Source: Bacillota bacterium
GTDB lineage: Bacteria > Bacillota > Clostridia > Peptostreptococcales > Anaerovoracaceae
Reading direction: 5' to 3'
Length of the DNA stretch: 62,989 nucleotides
Assembly (NCBI GenBank): GCA_029101005.1
Contig: JAQXQE010000009.1
Span: forward strand, 1 to 62,989
The notes below the pieces were generated by a model. It was not told where the DNA came from and ran no database searches. It saw only the letters and a list, made by a program, of their open reading frames with translations. Below, in pieces: positions 7,881 through 17,286 of this stretch. Numbering within the stretch: position 1 is the stretch's first letter; the number at the start of each line of letters is the position of its first letter. A program made the position numbers and the translations under genes.

Positions 7881-8654
7881 CTATCTCTCTTCGATGTTCA
7901 CAATTCTGCTAAGATCGAGTCCCGCTTCCATCGCTCTTCTCACGGTCGGAGCGTAAGTTCCTACGTTCTCAGCTCTGTGTGCATCGCTTCCCACTATAAA
8001 AGACACGTCATAATGCGCAGCAAGTCCAATTTCTTCCACAGTTAAGTGCTTATGCTTAGCATTTATCTCCAGAAGAGTGCCGGATTTCTCGCAGGCTCTG
8101 CAAATTGCATGAAGATCGAATGGTCCCTTGTCTCCTGGATGAGTGAGAACCTTGATCTTGTTATTCTCAAGAGCTCTGACAACGAGCTCGGTATTGAAGT
8201 CTCTGAGCTTATCAATTCCACCTGGAACTGGGAGCTTCTTGTGAGCCAGCCAGTTCTCCTGCATGCAGCTGTCCATAACGCCGTAATGGTATCCGGCATT
8301 GACGAAGTCGTAGAGTTCGAACTCCTCTGGACTCACATCAAGTCCGTTAGGAGTGTCCTTGAAGTTCGCTTCAACGCCAAGATAGACCTTAACATCTGGA
8401 TATAGCTCCATAGCGTCTTCAATCTCCTTGCGAAGAGCTGGCACGTGATCTGTTCCTACTCCGTATATGAAATGCCCTGGGCCGTGGTCTGTAATTGCAA
8501 GCTCTCTGATGCCGAGTCTGTGAGCTGTTCTCACATTCTCTGCAACTGTTCCGAAAGCATGCTTAACAGGACCTGTTGTCGAATGACAGGTGTGTGTATG
8601 GAAGTCAGCCGTCATTCTGTATTTCTGAATAATCTGTTCTTCAGTCAGTATCAT
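7881..8654 (-). CDS. PHP-domain metal-dependent phosphoesterase
   Basis: A 257-residue single-domain PHP protein. Metal ligands are visible as DFHTHTCHS near residue 17, AITDHGPGH, the glutamate in GVEANF, VLTHPGDKG and VGSDAHR. The layout matches the YcdX-like branch rather than histidinol phosphatase or polymerase PHP domains. A phosphatase or phosphodiesterase role on a small substrate is likely; the substrate is unknown. Its ATG overlaps the murB stop by one base (TAATG), so it is translated after murB in the same operon. Confidence 0.8.
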   Translation of the reverse strand: MILTEEQIIQKYRMTADFHTHTCHSTTGPVKHAFGTVAENVRTAHRLGIRELAITDHGPGHFIYGVGTDHVPALRKEIEDAMELYPDVKVYLGVEANFKDTPNGLDVSPEEFELYDFVNAGYHYGVMDSCMQENWLAHKKLPVPGGIDKLRDFNTELVVRALENNKIKVLTHPGDKGPFDLHAICRACEKSGTLLEINAKHKHLTVEEIGLAAHYDVSFIVGSDAHRAENVGTYAPTVRRAMEAGLDLSRIVNIEER

Positions 8655-9577
8655 TAGAATTCTTCTCCTATAATTCTCACTTCTGGCTCGAGTGTGATGC
8701 CAGACTTATCGAGCACAATCTTCTGAACCTGCTTCATCAGCTCAATAACGTCATCGCAGCTTGCGCCTCCGATGTTGATAACGAAGCCCGAATGCTTCTC
8801 GCTCACCTGAGCACCACCAACTGTGAGACCCTTCAGTCCAGCCTCTTCGATAAGTGCTGCTGCGAAGCCGCCAACAGGTCTCTTGAATGTGCTACCAGCA
8901 CTCGGGAACTGTACAGGCTGCTTGGAGTTTCTCTTATTAGCAAGTTCTCTTACTCTTGCTGTAATCTCTTCCGGATCATCTTCTGTGAGGTCGATGGTCA
9001 CTTCTGTTACGATTGCACCTGTGCTCTGAATAGCACTAGTTCTGTATCCAAAGCCCATCTCCTCATTGCTGTACTCGAAGTTCTCACTTCCATCAGCGCT
9101 AACGAGTCTCACACTTCTTACGATGTCCTTCATCTCTCCACCGTATGCTCCAGCATTCATGAACATAGCACCACCTATGCTTCCTGGAATACCGCTTGCG
9201 AACTCGAAGCCGGCAAGTCCATTCTGTGTTGCGAATGCACTTACACCTGACAGGAGCTTAGCTGCTCCTACTATGAGGCTGTTATCCTCACGTCTTATCT
9301 GCTCGAAGTCACCTGCGAGCTTAATCATAACGCCTCTATATCCTCTGTCTGATACGAGCAGGTTAGATCCGTTACCTACGAGCATATGCGGAACATCATA
9401 ATCGTGCATCAGTCTGAGCACTGCCTTGAGTTCTTCTTCATTCGCTGCCTCGGCCCACAGGTCCGCTGGACCTCCGATACGAAATGATGTGTGAAGGCTC
9501 ATTGCTTCATCAGCGCGACATCTTTCGGGAGTCAGAATCGCCTGCAGCTTACTTGTAATCTCTGGATTAATTGTCAT
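8654..9577 (-). CDS. murB: UDP-N-acetylenolpyruvoylglucosamine reductase
   Basis: A 307-residue type II MurB. The FAD-binding segments are SFRIGGPADLW, VGNGSNLLVSD and GIPGSIGGAMFMNAGAY. The active-site region reads SAGSTFKRP, with the serine that protonates the enol intermediate, and a catalytic glutamate lies in EPEVRIIG at the C-terminus. The enzyme uses NADPH to make UDP-MurNAc, the second committed step of peptidoglycan precursor synthesis. It overlaps the upstream AI-2E-type permease by 11 bp. The murB-rapZ-whiA linkage is common in Bacillota. Confidence 0.95.
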   Translation of the reverse strand: MTINPEITSKLQAILTPERCRADEAMSLHTSFRIGGPADLWAEAANEEELKAVLRLMHDYDVPHMLVGNGSNLLVSDRGYRGVMIKLAGDFEQIRREDNSLIVGAAKLLSGVSAFATQNGLAGFEFASGIPGSIGGAMFMNAGAYGGEMKDIVRSVRLVSADGSENFEYSNEEMGFGYRTSAIQSTGAIVTEVTIDLTEDDPEEITARVRELANKRNSKQPVQFPSAGSTFKRPVGGFAAALIEEAGLKGLTVGGAQVSEKHSGFVINIGGASCDDVIELMKQVQKIVLDKSGITLEPEVRIIGEEF

Positions 9578-10955
9578 TGTTTACGTCCTCTGTTCTCTTA
9601 TTTCTATTCTTTCTTGCTTGTTTCCTATCGTTCTTTCTCTCCTGCTTCTTGGCTCTTCCTGCGATCTTCGTCGCATCTATGCCATACTGGTCGAGAGTGA
9701 AGTAATCATCAGTAGAAGTCTTGCGCATCTTGTTAGTAAGAGAGCGTGTTGCAAGCTTATTAACGTAGATGTATACTACCGCGAATACTGGTACTCCGAG
9801 AATCATACCGACGAAGCCGAAGAGACCACCTCCGATGAGTACCGATATAAGTACCATAAAGCTGTCGATACCAATTGCATTACCAACAATCTGTGGTCCG
9901 ATGATATTTCCATCAAGCTGCTGAATGATGAGAATCATGATAACGAAGTATACAGCCTGTCTTGGATCCTGAATGAGCAGGATGAGTGTAGCTGGAATAG
10001 CACCGATGAATGGGCCGAAGAATGGAATAACGTTGGTTACACCGATGAGAACACTAATCATTGGTGCAAACGGTATTCCAATGATAATCATTACGATATA
10101 TGTCAGTCCTCCGATAATGAATCCATCTATGATTCTTCCCGAGAGGAATCCAAGGAATGTCTCATTAACGATTGAGCAGAACTCGTAGATATTATCTCTC
10201 TTCTTATCTGTGCAGAGTGCATTGATGAGCTTCCTGCAGATAGCAGCAAGTCTGTCCTTGTTGTTAAGCAGGTATACCATGATCAAGATACCTACGAAGA
10301 TGTTAACTGCAGTTCCTACTAGGGTAAAAATTCCATTTGAAATAGTCGCTGCAAGTTCCTCGTTCTCGGCCTGCAGCACATGTACCTGCAGCCACTCGAG
10401 AATCTGTGTTGTTCCTACATTTGCTACCCTGTTGAACCACTCTGTGAATGCCGGGAATCTCGTGAAGTTCTCTGTCAGCCATATTGAGAATGCAGCGAGC
10501 TTATCCGGTGCTGTAGCAACGAGTTCTACCACACTCTGAATCGCCTGCGGAATGATGAAGTAGCTGATCAGCGCAATTGTTCCGAGCAGGACAACAAGAC
10601 AGATAACTGTGGCAATTACTCTTGCGATGCTGAGGCAGGTTCTGTTCTCTTCTTGTTCATCTTTCTCGATTACAATTACCAGCGGAAGCATTCTAGGTCC
10701 AGCTGCAACTGGCACAGCCGTCTTGCCAGCGAGATATCTGTACGCGCTCTTGACCACCTTGTTGTAGATTGGGCAGAGCAGGAAAGAGCACAGCACACCA
10801 ATATAGATCGGCATCAGAGTTTTGTTAATCACCTCAAAGCCGATTGACAGCTTGGACTTCGCCACCCATCCGTTGAAGATGATGAGCAGCGCTCCGCAGA
10901 TCAAGATTGTAAGAGCAGCCTTGAAATAAGGGCTTCTGGCAAACTTCTTAAACAA
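9567..10955 (-). CDS. AI-2E family (PerM/YtvI-like) membrane transporter
   Basis: A 462-residue polytopic membrane protein. Two hydrophobic helices lie near the N-terminus, a soluble stretch follows (about 75-110), then the family core with the signature IDGFIIGGLTYIVM, VTNVIPFFGPFIGAIP and IIQQLDGNIIGPQIVG. The tail is highly basic. Family members have been linked to AI-2 export or to Na+/H+ exchange; the substrate here is unknown. As the first gene of the murB operon it starts opposite yedF, with 259 bp of divergent promoter region between them. Confidence 0.85.
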   Translation of the reverse strand: MFKKFARSPYFKAALTILICGALLIIFNGWVAKSKLSIGFEVINKTLMPIYIGVLCSFLLCPIYNKVVKSAYRYLAGKTAVPVAAGPRMLPLVIVIEKDEQEENRTCLSIARVIATVICLVVLLGTIALISYFIIPQAIQSVVELVATAPDKLAAFSIWLTENFTRFPAFTEWFNRVANVGTTQILEWLQVHVLQAENEELAATISNGIFTLVGTAVNIFVGILIMVYLLNNKDRLAAICRKLINALCTDKKRDNIYEFCSIVNETFLGFLSGRIIDGFIIGGLTYIVMIIIGIPFAPMISVLIGVTNVIPFFGPFIGAIPATLILLIQDPRQAVYFVIMILIIQQLDGNIIGPQIVGNAIGIDSFMVLISVLIGGGLFGFVGMILGVPVFAVVYIYVNKLATRSLTNKMRKTSTDDYFTLDQYGIDATKIAGRAKKQERKNDRKQARKNRNKRTEDVNNDN

Positions 10956-11214
10956 ATCGTTCTCCCTTCAAATCTATGCATTTCGACTGCAAAAGGTCGC
11001 AATTATCCATGTTCATTTTACAACAAAAAATGCCTGATTTGAACGTCTACACAGAATCTTTACACGCATATTGGAGTTTCCCGCAGAATAATTACTGCAG
11101 TTATTGAAATTATCTATTTGTAACCGTCACTACTTTGGGCATATCATATTTCTGTATGGCTTTGCCATTAGATATGCTACAATACAATTTGATTATAAAT
11201 TCTAGGAGGATATT

Positions 11215-11811
11215 ATGAGACTTGATGCAAAAGGCAAGCAGTGCCCAATTCCAGTAATTATGGCTAAGAAGGAGCTCGACGCTAACACACAGGATCTTGA
11301 GATTCTGGTAGACGGACAGGCTCAGATTGACAATCTTGCAAGACTCGGAGATTCAGTTGGCAGACCTGTAACAAGCGAGCCATGTGATGGAATATTCCTT
11401 GTTAAGTTCGCTAACGGCGACACAAAGTCTGTAGATGGAGACGGAAGCGAGTACTGCAATGCTTCAGCTAACAATACATACGCTGTATTCTTCAACAAGG
11501 ACTCTGTAGGAAGCGGTTCAGACGAGCTCGGACTCAGCCTCGCTAAGATGGCAATCTTCACACTCAGCGAAAGCGACAAGGTTCCAGCTTACATCCTCTT
11601 CATGAACGGCGGAGTTAAGCTCACAACAGGAATCGAGCCACAGATTGTTGAGAATCTTCAGACTCTCATCGACAAGGGCACAAAGGTTCTCGTTTGCGGA
11701 ACATGCCTGAACTTCTTCGGAGTTAAGGATGATATGAAGGTTGGTACAGTAAGCAACATGTACGACATCCTCGGCGCTATGCAGGAAGTTGGCAAGGTCA
11801 TCACTCTTTAA
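11215..11811 (+). CDS. yedF: YedF-type sulfurtransferase-like selenium metabolism protein
   Basis: A 198-residue two-domain protein. The N-terminal TusA/SirA-like domain has the cysteine-proline motif KQCPIPVIMAKKEL. The C-terminal DsrE-like domain contains FMNGGVKLT and VLVCGTCLNFFGV with a CxxC pair. Proteins of this architecture occur almost only in selenium-using prokaryotes and are thought to carry selenium or sulfur as a persulfide or perselenide. The ribosome site AGGAGG lies 7 nt before the ATG. A DUF3343 Se/S-carrier-like gene follows at 13 bp, so the two form a small operon. This is the first hint in the window that the organism handles selenium. Confidence 0.9.
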   Translation: MRLDAKGKQCPIPVIMAKKELDANTQDLEILVDGQAQIDNLARLGDSVGRPVTSEPCDGIFLVKFANGDTKSVDGDGSEYCNASANNTYAVFFNKDSVGSGSDELGLSLAKMAIFTLSESDKVPAYILFMNGGVKLTTGIEPQIVENLQTLIDKGTKVLVCGTCLNFFGVKDDMKVGTVSNMYDILGAMQEVGKVITL

Positions 11812-11824
11812 TTAAGGAAAGTAC

Positions 11825-12094
11825 ATGAACGATTATTATCTCTACACATTTGCTTCAACGCATGCAGCTATTCTGACAGAGAAGCTTCTCAAGCCGGCAG
11901 AGTCAAGAATTATGCCTGTTCCTCGCTTTATCTCAGCGAGTTGCGGCATCTCAGTAATGATTAAGCCAGAGAACAAAGAACTCGCAGAGAAGATCTTCGC
12001 AGAAGAGAGTGAGCTCACAGCAGAGGAGTACGCATACTATCACATCTACAAGGATGAGAATGGCGAACAGCACTGCGATAAGCTGGAGAACTAA
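11825..12094 (+). CDS. DUF3343 protein, putative Se/S carrier
   Basis: An 89-residue DUF3343 protein, recognised by YYLYTFASTHAAILTEKLL, the proline-rich MPVPRFISASCGISV and a short acidic tail. The cysteine in SCGIS is the only strongly placed one and could hold a perselenide or persulfide. The family co-occurs with yedF in selenium-trait genomes and is annotated as a Se/S carrier-like protein; direct biochemistry is thin. It follows yedF by 13 bp and ends just before a strong bidirectional terminator. Confidence 0.8.
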   Translation: MNDYYLYTFASTHAAILTEKLLKPAESRIMPVPRFISASCGISVMIKPENKELAEKIFAEESELTAEEYAYYHIYKDENGEQHCDKLEN

Positions 12095-12100
12095 CGACAC

Positions 12101-12134
12101 AACAAAAGGAACTGCCCAAGGGCAGTTCCTTTTA
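12101..12134. terminator. Bidirectional intrinsic terminator between DUF3343 and the GltS-like gene
   Basis: The arms AAGGAACTGCCC and GGGCAGTTCCTT pair around a very short loop. They are flanked by an A run on the left and TTTT on the right, so the hairpin can end transcription from both convergent genes. Confidence 0.85.
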
Positions 12135-12149
12135 GCTTGCTTAATAATA

Positions 12150-13532
12150 TTACTTGTTTCGCTTGAAGATCTTTCTTCTGAACAGAATGAGATTCAGTAC
12201 GATGAAGTATGCAACGATGATGATGTATACCTTGACAGGTGCTACTGGCGCCATTGTTGCGATGATCATCATAGGGAAGCCGAACACGATAGCAGGAATT
12301 GTCTGGTATACCAGGTTGTCCGCTGCTGGTGTTGAGAAGTCCGGGTCGATTTCTCTGAGGAGGATAACTCCTGTGCTGGCTGTTCCTGTGAGCATTCCAT
12401 ACATTGCGAGCAGCTGCTCCTCCTGATACTCAGGGAAGATTGCTCTTGCAACGAATCTGTTATAGAAGAATGTTGCGAATGCGCCAACGACTGCGAGAAT
12501 GAGGATGAGTCCCCAGTAGTCCTCGAGCATATCGAGTCTGATAGCTGCGATTCCAGCTGTAACCATAATGTCGAAGAAGAGGTTTGACGCTCTTGTCATC
12601 AGGAAATTGTTAGTGTATCTCTTCTGAACGAGGCTCTTATTGCGGAAGATGTTCATGATTCCCTTAAGGATTACTGCAGCGATAACTCCGAGCAGGAAGT
12701 TGAAGCCGTAGATGATTGCCTTGAGTCCAGGGAGGAGATTGCCGAGGCAGTACATCATAAGGTATGCAACGAAGTATGTTACTCCGATGAATGCAATCTG
12801 GATTGTCATCTTATCGATGCTGTCCTGCATTGGAATCTCGTTCTCTGCCTGAATGTCCTCAGCGATGATTCTCTCGAGTCTGCTTGTGTCTCTAACTGGA
12901 AGTCTGTTCTGTTTTCTGAGGACGTTGAGGTAGATTACTCCACCGATTGCCGCACTGATGAATCCGAGTGCTGCGATTGTGAGTCCGAAGTTCTTGCCCC
13001 CTACGAAGCCGTACTGTGCCTCGTACATTCCACCGTAGTTCATAGCCTGGCCTGTTCCCTGTCCGAAACCGAATGGCAGGATAATACCTGCTGCAGGGAA
13101 GAAGCCGCTGATGATCTTTGCAGCTACGAGTGTGATTCCGAGGCCGAATATAGCCTGAATCAGATATGATGATACTGTAGTTACTCCAGTGTCGAAGATC
13201 TCGATGCTTCTCTTCTTTGTCAGCTTGTTCTCAGATACCTTCAGTGTTGAAGCGATGAATCCAAGAGCAAGGCAGTGATAAGTCAGAATCTCAAGGAATG
13301 CGTATCCATTTCCATTGAAGATAGGTGTATCAAAAAAGAGATTTCCTGTAATAAGCTTGTATACGCTTCCTAAGATAAGGAGCAGTGTTCCTCCGATTAC
13401 CGATGTAGGGATGAGTGACACTCTGAGGAATGCCACCTGCTTCTTGAGCAGGTTACCTGCGAGAAGTCCTCCCATGAGTACAGCAATAAGGAGAATTGAT
13501 CCCCACACACTATAGTCCCAAAAATTGTTCAT
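12150..13532 (-). CDS. Sodium/glutamate symporter (GltS-like) family transporter
   Basis: A 460-residue, very hydrophobic protein with about eleven predicted helices. The glycine-rich re-entrant segment PFGFGQGTGQAMNYGG and a second one near residue 395 (GMLTGTASTGVILLRE) are the paired pore loops of the GltS/ESS fold. Members import glutamate with sodium; the exact substrate here is not certain. Its start overlaps the end of the PlsC-type gene by 23 bp, so it is the last gene of the G5/3D-PlsC-GltS transcript, which ends at the terminator near 12115. Confidence 0.75.
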   Translation of the reverse strand: MNNFWDYSVWGSILLIAVLMGGLLAGNLLKKQVAFLRVSLIPTSVIGGTLLLILGSVYKLITGNLFFDTPIFNGNGYAFLEILTYHCLALGFIASTLKVSENKLTKKRSIEIFDTGVTTVSSYLIQAIFGLGITLVAAKIISGFFPAAGIILPFGFGQGTGQAMNYGGMYEAQYGFVGGKNFGLTIAALGFISAAIGGVIYLNVLRKQNRLPVRDTSRLERIIAEDIQAENEIPMQDSIDKMTIQIAFIGVTYFVAYLMMYCLGNLLPGLKAIIYGFNFLLGVIAAVILKGIMNIFRNKSLVQKRYTNNFLMTRASNLFFDIMVTAGIAAIRLDMLEDYWGLILILAVVGAFATFFYNRFVARAIFPEYQEEQLLAMYGMLTGTASTGVILLREIDPDFSTPAADNLVYQTIPAIVFGFPMMIIATMAPVAPVKVYIIIVAYFIVLNLILFRRKIFKRNK

Positions 13533-14721
13533 TTGAATGTCCTTTCTTTATGTTGTTCCAACGGTTATAGAAGTGCACGAACTTAAGAGCATTGAATCTC
13601 TCATCGCTCTTAAGCTGATAAACTGCATCACTGCAGTAGATGTCCAGCAGATTCCTGCCGAGCACCGTAATCGCAGAAGCGTCTGCGAAGGGTATCTCCT
13701 CTCGTCTGCCATCGTTGTGAATGAAGACTATTCCGCCACCCTTCAGTTCAATTCCGATGCCTGACTCAAGAAGTTCCTTATTCTTGTAGAGATTGACCTT
13801 ATAGAGGTCGGCCTTCTCTTCATATATCACCTCGTCTTCTCTTGAGACAAGATCGAGCTTGTTAACGTAATTCTCCTGATATTCGTACCAGTCCAGCACC
13901 TGCTCGAAAGGCGAGTCGAAACCCACTCCCTCGAAATGCTTATTCGGCAGATATCTCATCCCCTTATTACACTTGAGACACTTGATAATATCGCCTCTGC
14001 TCTCAAATCTGCTGAGTCCGCAGTCCGGGCATACGTAGATTGCCCTCTCCATATACTCAGCAAGAGTGTTACTATGATACTCTCCGACGATATTTCTCTC
14101 ATCGACATTAATCTCTGCTACGATTGCTGCCATGAGCTCGTCGTCTGTCATCTCTGCATACTCTTCAGGCTCGATGATTCTTGACACATATGATTTCATC
14201 GTTCCCTTGCGCACATCATTCGACCATCTAGGCTGAACTCCGTATCCGCCTTCAATACGATAGCAGGCGATTGGGAGCTTGAACTTCCTTGCCATAGGAG
14301 CGATAGTAGCTTTAATATGGCAGAGTTTGCCGCTGTAAGTTCTGTTTCCCTCAGGCGAGAGCGCAATTGAGCCACCCTCCTTAACAACCTTAATAGCAGT
14401 CTTAACCGCAGTGACATCCTTGGCCTGCTTCTTGATTGGAATCGGTGCAACCGCCCATCTCAGAAGCTTTGACAGGAAGCCCATCGAGAAGATATCCTCA
14501 GATGCGATGAAATATATCGGTAGTCTGAGTGATTCAGCCACGAAGAACTGGTCGTACGCCGTCACGTGATTGAAAACAATCAGCATCTGCCTTCGGTCAT
14601 GACACTTGACCATATCGATGTGATATTTGATCTTGCACATTGGAATAATCACCAGCTTCGCAAGATTCATAATGATTGCGTGCCTGGTCTTAACCCAACT
14701 TGATTTCTTCTTACCCGCCAT
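13510..14721 (-). CDS. PlsC-type acyltransferase with a zinc ribbon and C-terminal extension
   Basis: A 403-residue protein. Residues 1-210 form a PlsC/LPLAT domain with the HX4D catalytic motif in NHVTAYDQF and the substrate loop SPEGNRTYSG. A four-cysteine zinc ribbon follows (CPDCGLSRF then CLKCNKGM, about 240-265), and about 130 residues that look like a beta-rich PH-type module. Typical PlsC proteins are about 240 residues and end after the acyltransferase, so the extension is unusual. A paralogue with the same layout is at 25485-26765. The expected reaction is acylation of lysophosphatidate or a related lipid at the membrane. It follows the G5/3D gene by 9 bp. Confidence 0.78.
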   Translation of the reverse strand: MAGKKKSSWVKTRHAIIMNLAKLVIIPMCKIKYHIDMVKCHDRRQMLIVFNHVTAYDQFFVAESLRLPIYFIASEDIFSMGFLSKLLRWAVAPIPIKKQAKDVTAVKTAIKVVKEGGSIALSPEGNRTYSGKLCHIKATIAPMARKFKLPIACYRIEGGYGVQPRWSNDVRKGTMKSYVSRIIEPEEYAEMTDDELMAAIVAEINVDERNIVGEYHSNTLAEYMERAIYVCPDCGLSRFESRGDIIKCLKCNKGMRYLPNKHFEGVGFDSPFEQVLDWYEYQENYVNKLDLVSREDEVIYEEKADLYKVNLYKNKELLESGIGIELKGGGIVFIHNDGRREEIPFADASAITVLGRNLLDIYCSDAVYQLKSDERFNALKFVHFYNRWNNIKKGHSNEQFLGL

Positions 14722-14730
14722 GGTCTCTCC

Positions 14731-16053
14731 TTACTTTGTCAGAACGTAGGTCTTAACATATCTTCGACCCCACTGGCAAGACTCATTGAAACTGTGCATC
14801 CAAAGGTCGAGCTTGTCGCCCTTGATTGCACCTCCGCAATCATTCGCAACTGCAACTCCGTATCCTTCAACGAAGAGCAGAGTTCCGTACGGAATTACTC
14901 TTGGGTCAACCGCGCATGTTCCGTATACACAGTGGCCACCCGAGGCACCATACGCGTTCTCTCCCATGTAATATGCTGTAGTGTTAGCGATAAAAGTTCT
15001 TGAGACTTTGTACTCTCCCGTGTGTCCCGTAAGGGATGTTCCGAGTCGTAGTGCATTATCCACCGGCTCGTCAATCCACTTCTTGACCTCACGCTCAGTC
15101 TTAACCTTCTCGCCATTGATATATGTTGTTGTGTAAGTGAAGATTCCCTCACCGTCGTGTCCCTTTGTGATCTGAACCTTACCAGAGTAGAGTTTCGGAT
15201 CGAGGACTACGACATTTCTCGCCTTCTGAACTTCCTGCTTCTCTTCAGTAAGCTTATGGAGTTCCTTCATTACAATCTTGCTCTTGAGGCTGACCTCAGT
15301 ATCTCTTGCAGGAATTACAATGTCATCATTGTCAAAGACTACATTGTTGAATTCCAGATTCTGCTCTACCGTTCCAGGAATCAGGTAGAAGTCCTGCTTC
15401 TCTCCAACAATCTCAGCGCTCGCGAGTTCTGACTTCTTAATCAGAATTCTGTCACCATCCTTGATTGGGTGCTCAGCCTTAGGATACACATAATCTGTAT
15501 CAAGCACCTCGAAGCCGCTATCTGCGATAGCCGCTTCAACAGTGTTCCCTCTTGTTGTTACCTTCGCCTCTTCACTTCCCTCGAATGTCTGGTACTCAAC
15601 AACAACCTTCTGAGGAATCAGGTAATCTGCAAGCTGCCAGCCTCCTGTCAGCAGAGTCAGCGCTATCATAGCAGCCAGTGTCGCATTGTGTCTGTCTGCT
15701 GTGAAGAACTTGCCGACTTTGGTCTTAGGATTGAGGCTGTTGAACTTCTCCTCGATTGCTGTCATCCAGCTCTTCTTGTGCTCACCAGTTGGTGGGATTG
15801 GAAGAGGTTCTGGTTCTGGTTCTGGTTCTGCCTCTTCGTCGAGAGCTGCATCAAGTTCTGCAGCGTTAATCTCCTGAGTAGCCCTGAGCTCTTCAGCTTC
15901 GATTCTGTCAGCTATAGCCTCGATTTCCTCGCCTCTTGATTCGAGCAGAGCCTGAATCTTCTCGATAATAAGCGCATCTTCTTCCTCGAAGGATTCGCCC
16001 TCAGCTTCGATGAGATTCTTTATATTCTCAATAATCTTTCTGTCGTTTGTCAT
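14731..16053 (-). CDS. Membrane-anchored cell-wall protein with G5 and 3D domains
   Basis: A 440-residue protein. The acidic N-terminal 95 residues with a Pro-Glu repeat precede one membrane helix (about 128-147), so the head is cytoplasmic. Outside lie ubiquitin-like DUF348 repeats (VVEYQTFEGS onward), a G5 domain (about 270-335) and a C-terminal 3D domain. The 3D domain keeps its three aspartates in AVDPRVIPYGT, NDCGGAIKG and KLDLW. 3D domains belong to the MltA/RlpA barrel family and act on peptidoglycan in spore-germination and Rpf-like proteins. The long cytoplasmic head is unusual for YabE-type proteins. It opens a three-gene transcript. Confidence 0.8.
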   Translation of the reverse strand: MTNDRKIIENIKNLIEAEGESFEEEDALIIEKIQALLESRGEEIEAIADRIEAEELRATQEINAAELDAALDEEAEPEPEPEPLPIPPTGEHKKSWMTAIEEKFNSLNPKTKVGKFFTADRHNATLAAMIALTLLTGGWQLADYLIPQKVVVEYQTFEGSEEAKVTTRGNTVEAAIADSGFEVLDTDYVYPKAEHPIKDGDRILIKKSELASAEIVGEKQDFYLIPGTVEQNLEFNNVVFDNDDIVIPARDTEVSLKSKIVMKELHKLTEEKQEVQKARNVVVLDPKLYSGKVQITKGHDGEGIFTYTTTYINGEKVKTEREVKKWIDEPVDNALRLGTSLTGHTGEYKVSRTFIANTTAYYMGENAYGASGGHCVYGTCAVDPRVIPYGTLLFVEGYGVAVANDCGGAIKGDKLDLWMHSFNESCQWGRRYVKTYVLTK

Positions 16054-16217
16054 TCTTACCCCTTTTGATTGATCAATCTGGCTGTCTATAGTAAGCCATT
16101 TGGATTAATTATAACAATATTGCACTAAAAATGGTAGTTTTTGAACGTATCGGTTAACTATACGAAACTCCGCCATATTTTTGCACAAATTGAATACAGC
16201 ACTTTATCAATCTAATT

Positions 16218-16226
16218 TGGTATAAT
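16218..16226 (+). promoter_or_regulatory. Extended -10 promoter element before the WYL regulator
   Basis: TGGTATAAT, a perfect -10 with the TG extension, lies 25 bp before the ATG. No good -35 is visible, which is common for extended -10 promoters. The 197-bp gap is divergent, facing the G5/3D gene. Confidence 0.5.
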
Positions 16227-16250
16227 CTAGACAATAGGGGGAAACGATAT

Positions 16251-17228
16251 ATGAGTTCAAATAACAGAAAGAAGCTTCTCGATATGATCAGAATTCTCTT
16301 CGAGAAGACCGATGACGAGCACTACCTGGATACCTATCAGATTATCGAGGAACTGGAACTTCTCGGACACGAGAAGACAGACCGCAAGACTATCGAAACA
16401 AGTATCAAGTTCATGATTGAAGAGCTTGGATACGGAATCGAGAAGGAGAAGGGCGCCCCTAACAGATACCGTTGGGTTGACCGCACCTTCGAGCTCGCAG
16501 AGCTCAAGCTTCTGGTCGATGCAGTTCAGTCATGCAGATTCATCTCAGATAAGAAGAGTAAGGCTATCATTGACAATCTGAAGAGTCTGACAAGCGCAGC
16601 AAAGGCTGAACAGCTTGACCGAAAGATTGTAACTTCTAACACATTCAAGCGTGACAACAGCTCAGTGCTCTACAGCATCGACGCAATCAGCGAAGCAATC
16701 AGGATGAACCGCAGGCTCAATTTCACAATGGTCGACTTCGGCACAGATATGAAAGAGCATCCGCGTTACGATGGCAAACTCCACGAGGTAAGCCCATACG
16801 CACTGCTTTGGAATAACGACTATTACTACATGCTCGGAATTGACACCGAAGATGTGAGCAAGGTCAAGACCTACAGAGTCGACAGAATGAAGGATACACT
16901 TCTCCTCTACGAGCCAGCGATTCCGGCACCTAAGGACTTCAGCCTCGACAAGTACTCAAGCCGTGTATTCGATATGTTCACAGGCGTGACAGCACAAGTT
17001 GAGATTGAATGCCGCAAGCCGTACCTGATGAACTACCTCATCGACCGCTTCGGTAAGGACTTCAAAGTACTCTCAACCGAAGAAGACGGCTCATTCAGAG
17101 TCAGCGTTATGGTCGACGCTAGTCCAACATTCTACGCATGGATCTTCCAGTTCGGAGGAGATGCGAAGATTGTCGCTCCGTCGAAAGTGTGCGAGGAATT
17201 TGCAGCAATGCTCGACGCACAGCGATAG
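16251..17228 (+). CDS. WYL-domain transcriptional regulator (DeoR/YafY type)
   Basis: A 325-residue one-component regulator. The N-terminal 70 residues form a winged helix (TYQIIEELELLGHEKTDRKTIETSI). A WYL domain follows at about 145-230 with LHEVSPYALLWNNDYYYMLG and the arginine pair in YRVDRMKD. The C-terminal WCX extension (about 245-325) ends the protein. WYL domains bind nucleic acid or nucleotides and often control defence or DNA-damage genes. No obvious target is adjacent. The gene is monocistronic, ending at a terminator shared with hflX. Confidence 0.88.
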   Translation: MSSNNRKKLLDMIRILFEKTDDEHYLDTYQIIEELELLGHEKTDRKTIETSIKFMIEELGYGIEKEKGAPNRYRWVDRTFELAELKLLVDAVQSCRFISDKKSKAIIDNLKSLTSAAKAEQLDRKIVTSNTFKRDNSSVLYSIDAISEAIRMNRRLNFTMVDFGTDMKEHPRYDGKLHEVSPYALLWNNDYYYMLGIDTEDVSKVKTYRVDRMKDTLLLYEPAIPAPKDFSLDKYSSRVFDMFTGVTAQVEIECRKPYLMNYLIDRFGKDFKVLSTEEDGSFRVSVMVDASPTFYAWIFQFGGDAKIVAPSKVCEEFAAMLDAQR

Positions 17229-17244
17229 GTTATTTGCAAACGAG

Positions 17245-17274
17245 AAAACAGACATCCGAGGGATGTCTGTTTTT
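17245..17274. terminator. Bidirectional terminator between the WYL gene and hflX
   Basis: AACAGACATCC and GGATGTCTGTT pair around a GAG loop, with AAAA on the left and TTTTTC on the right. It serves both convergent genes. Confidence 0.85.
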
Positions 17275-17286
17275 CTTTGCGTAAGT

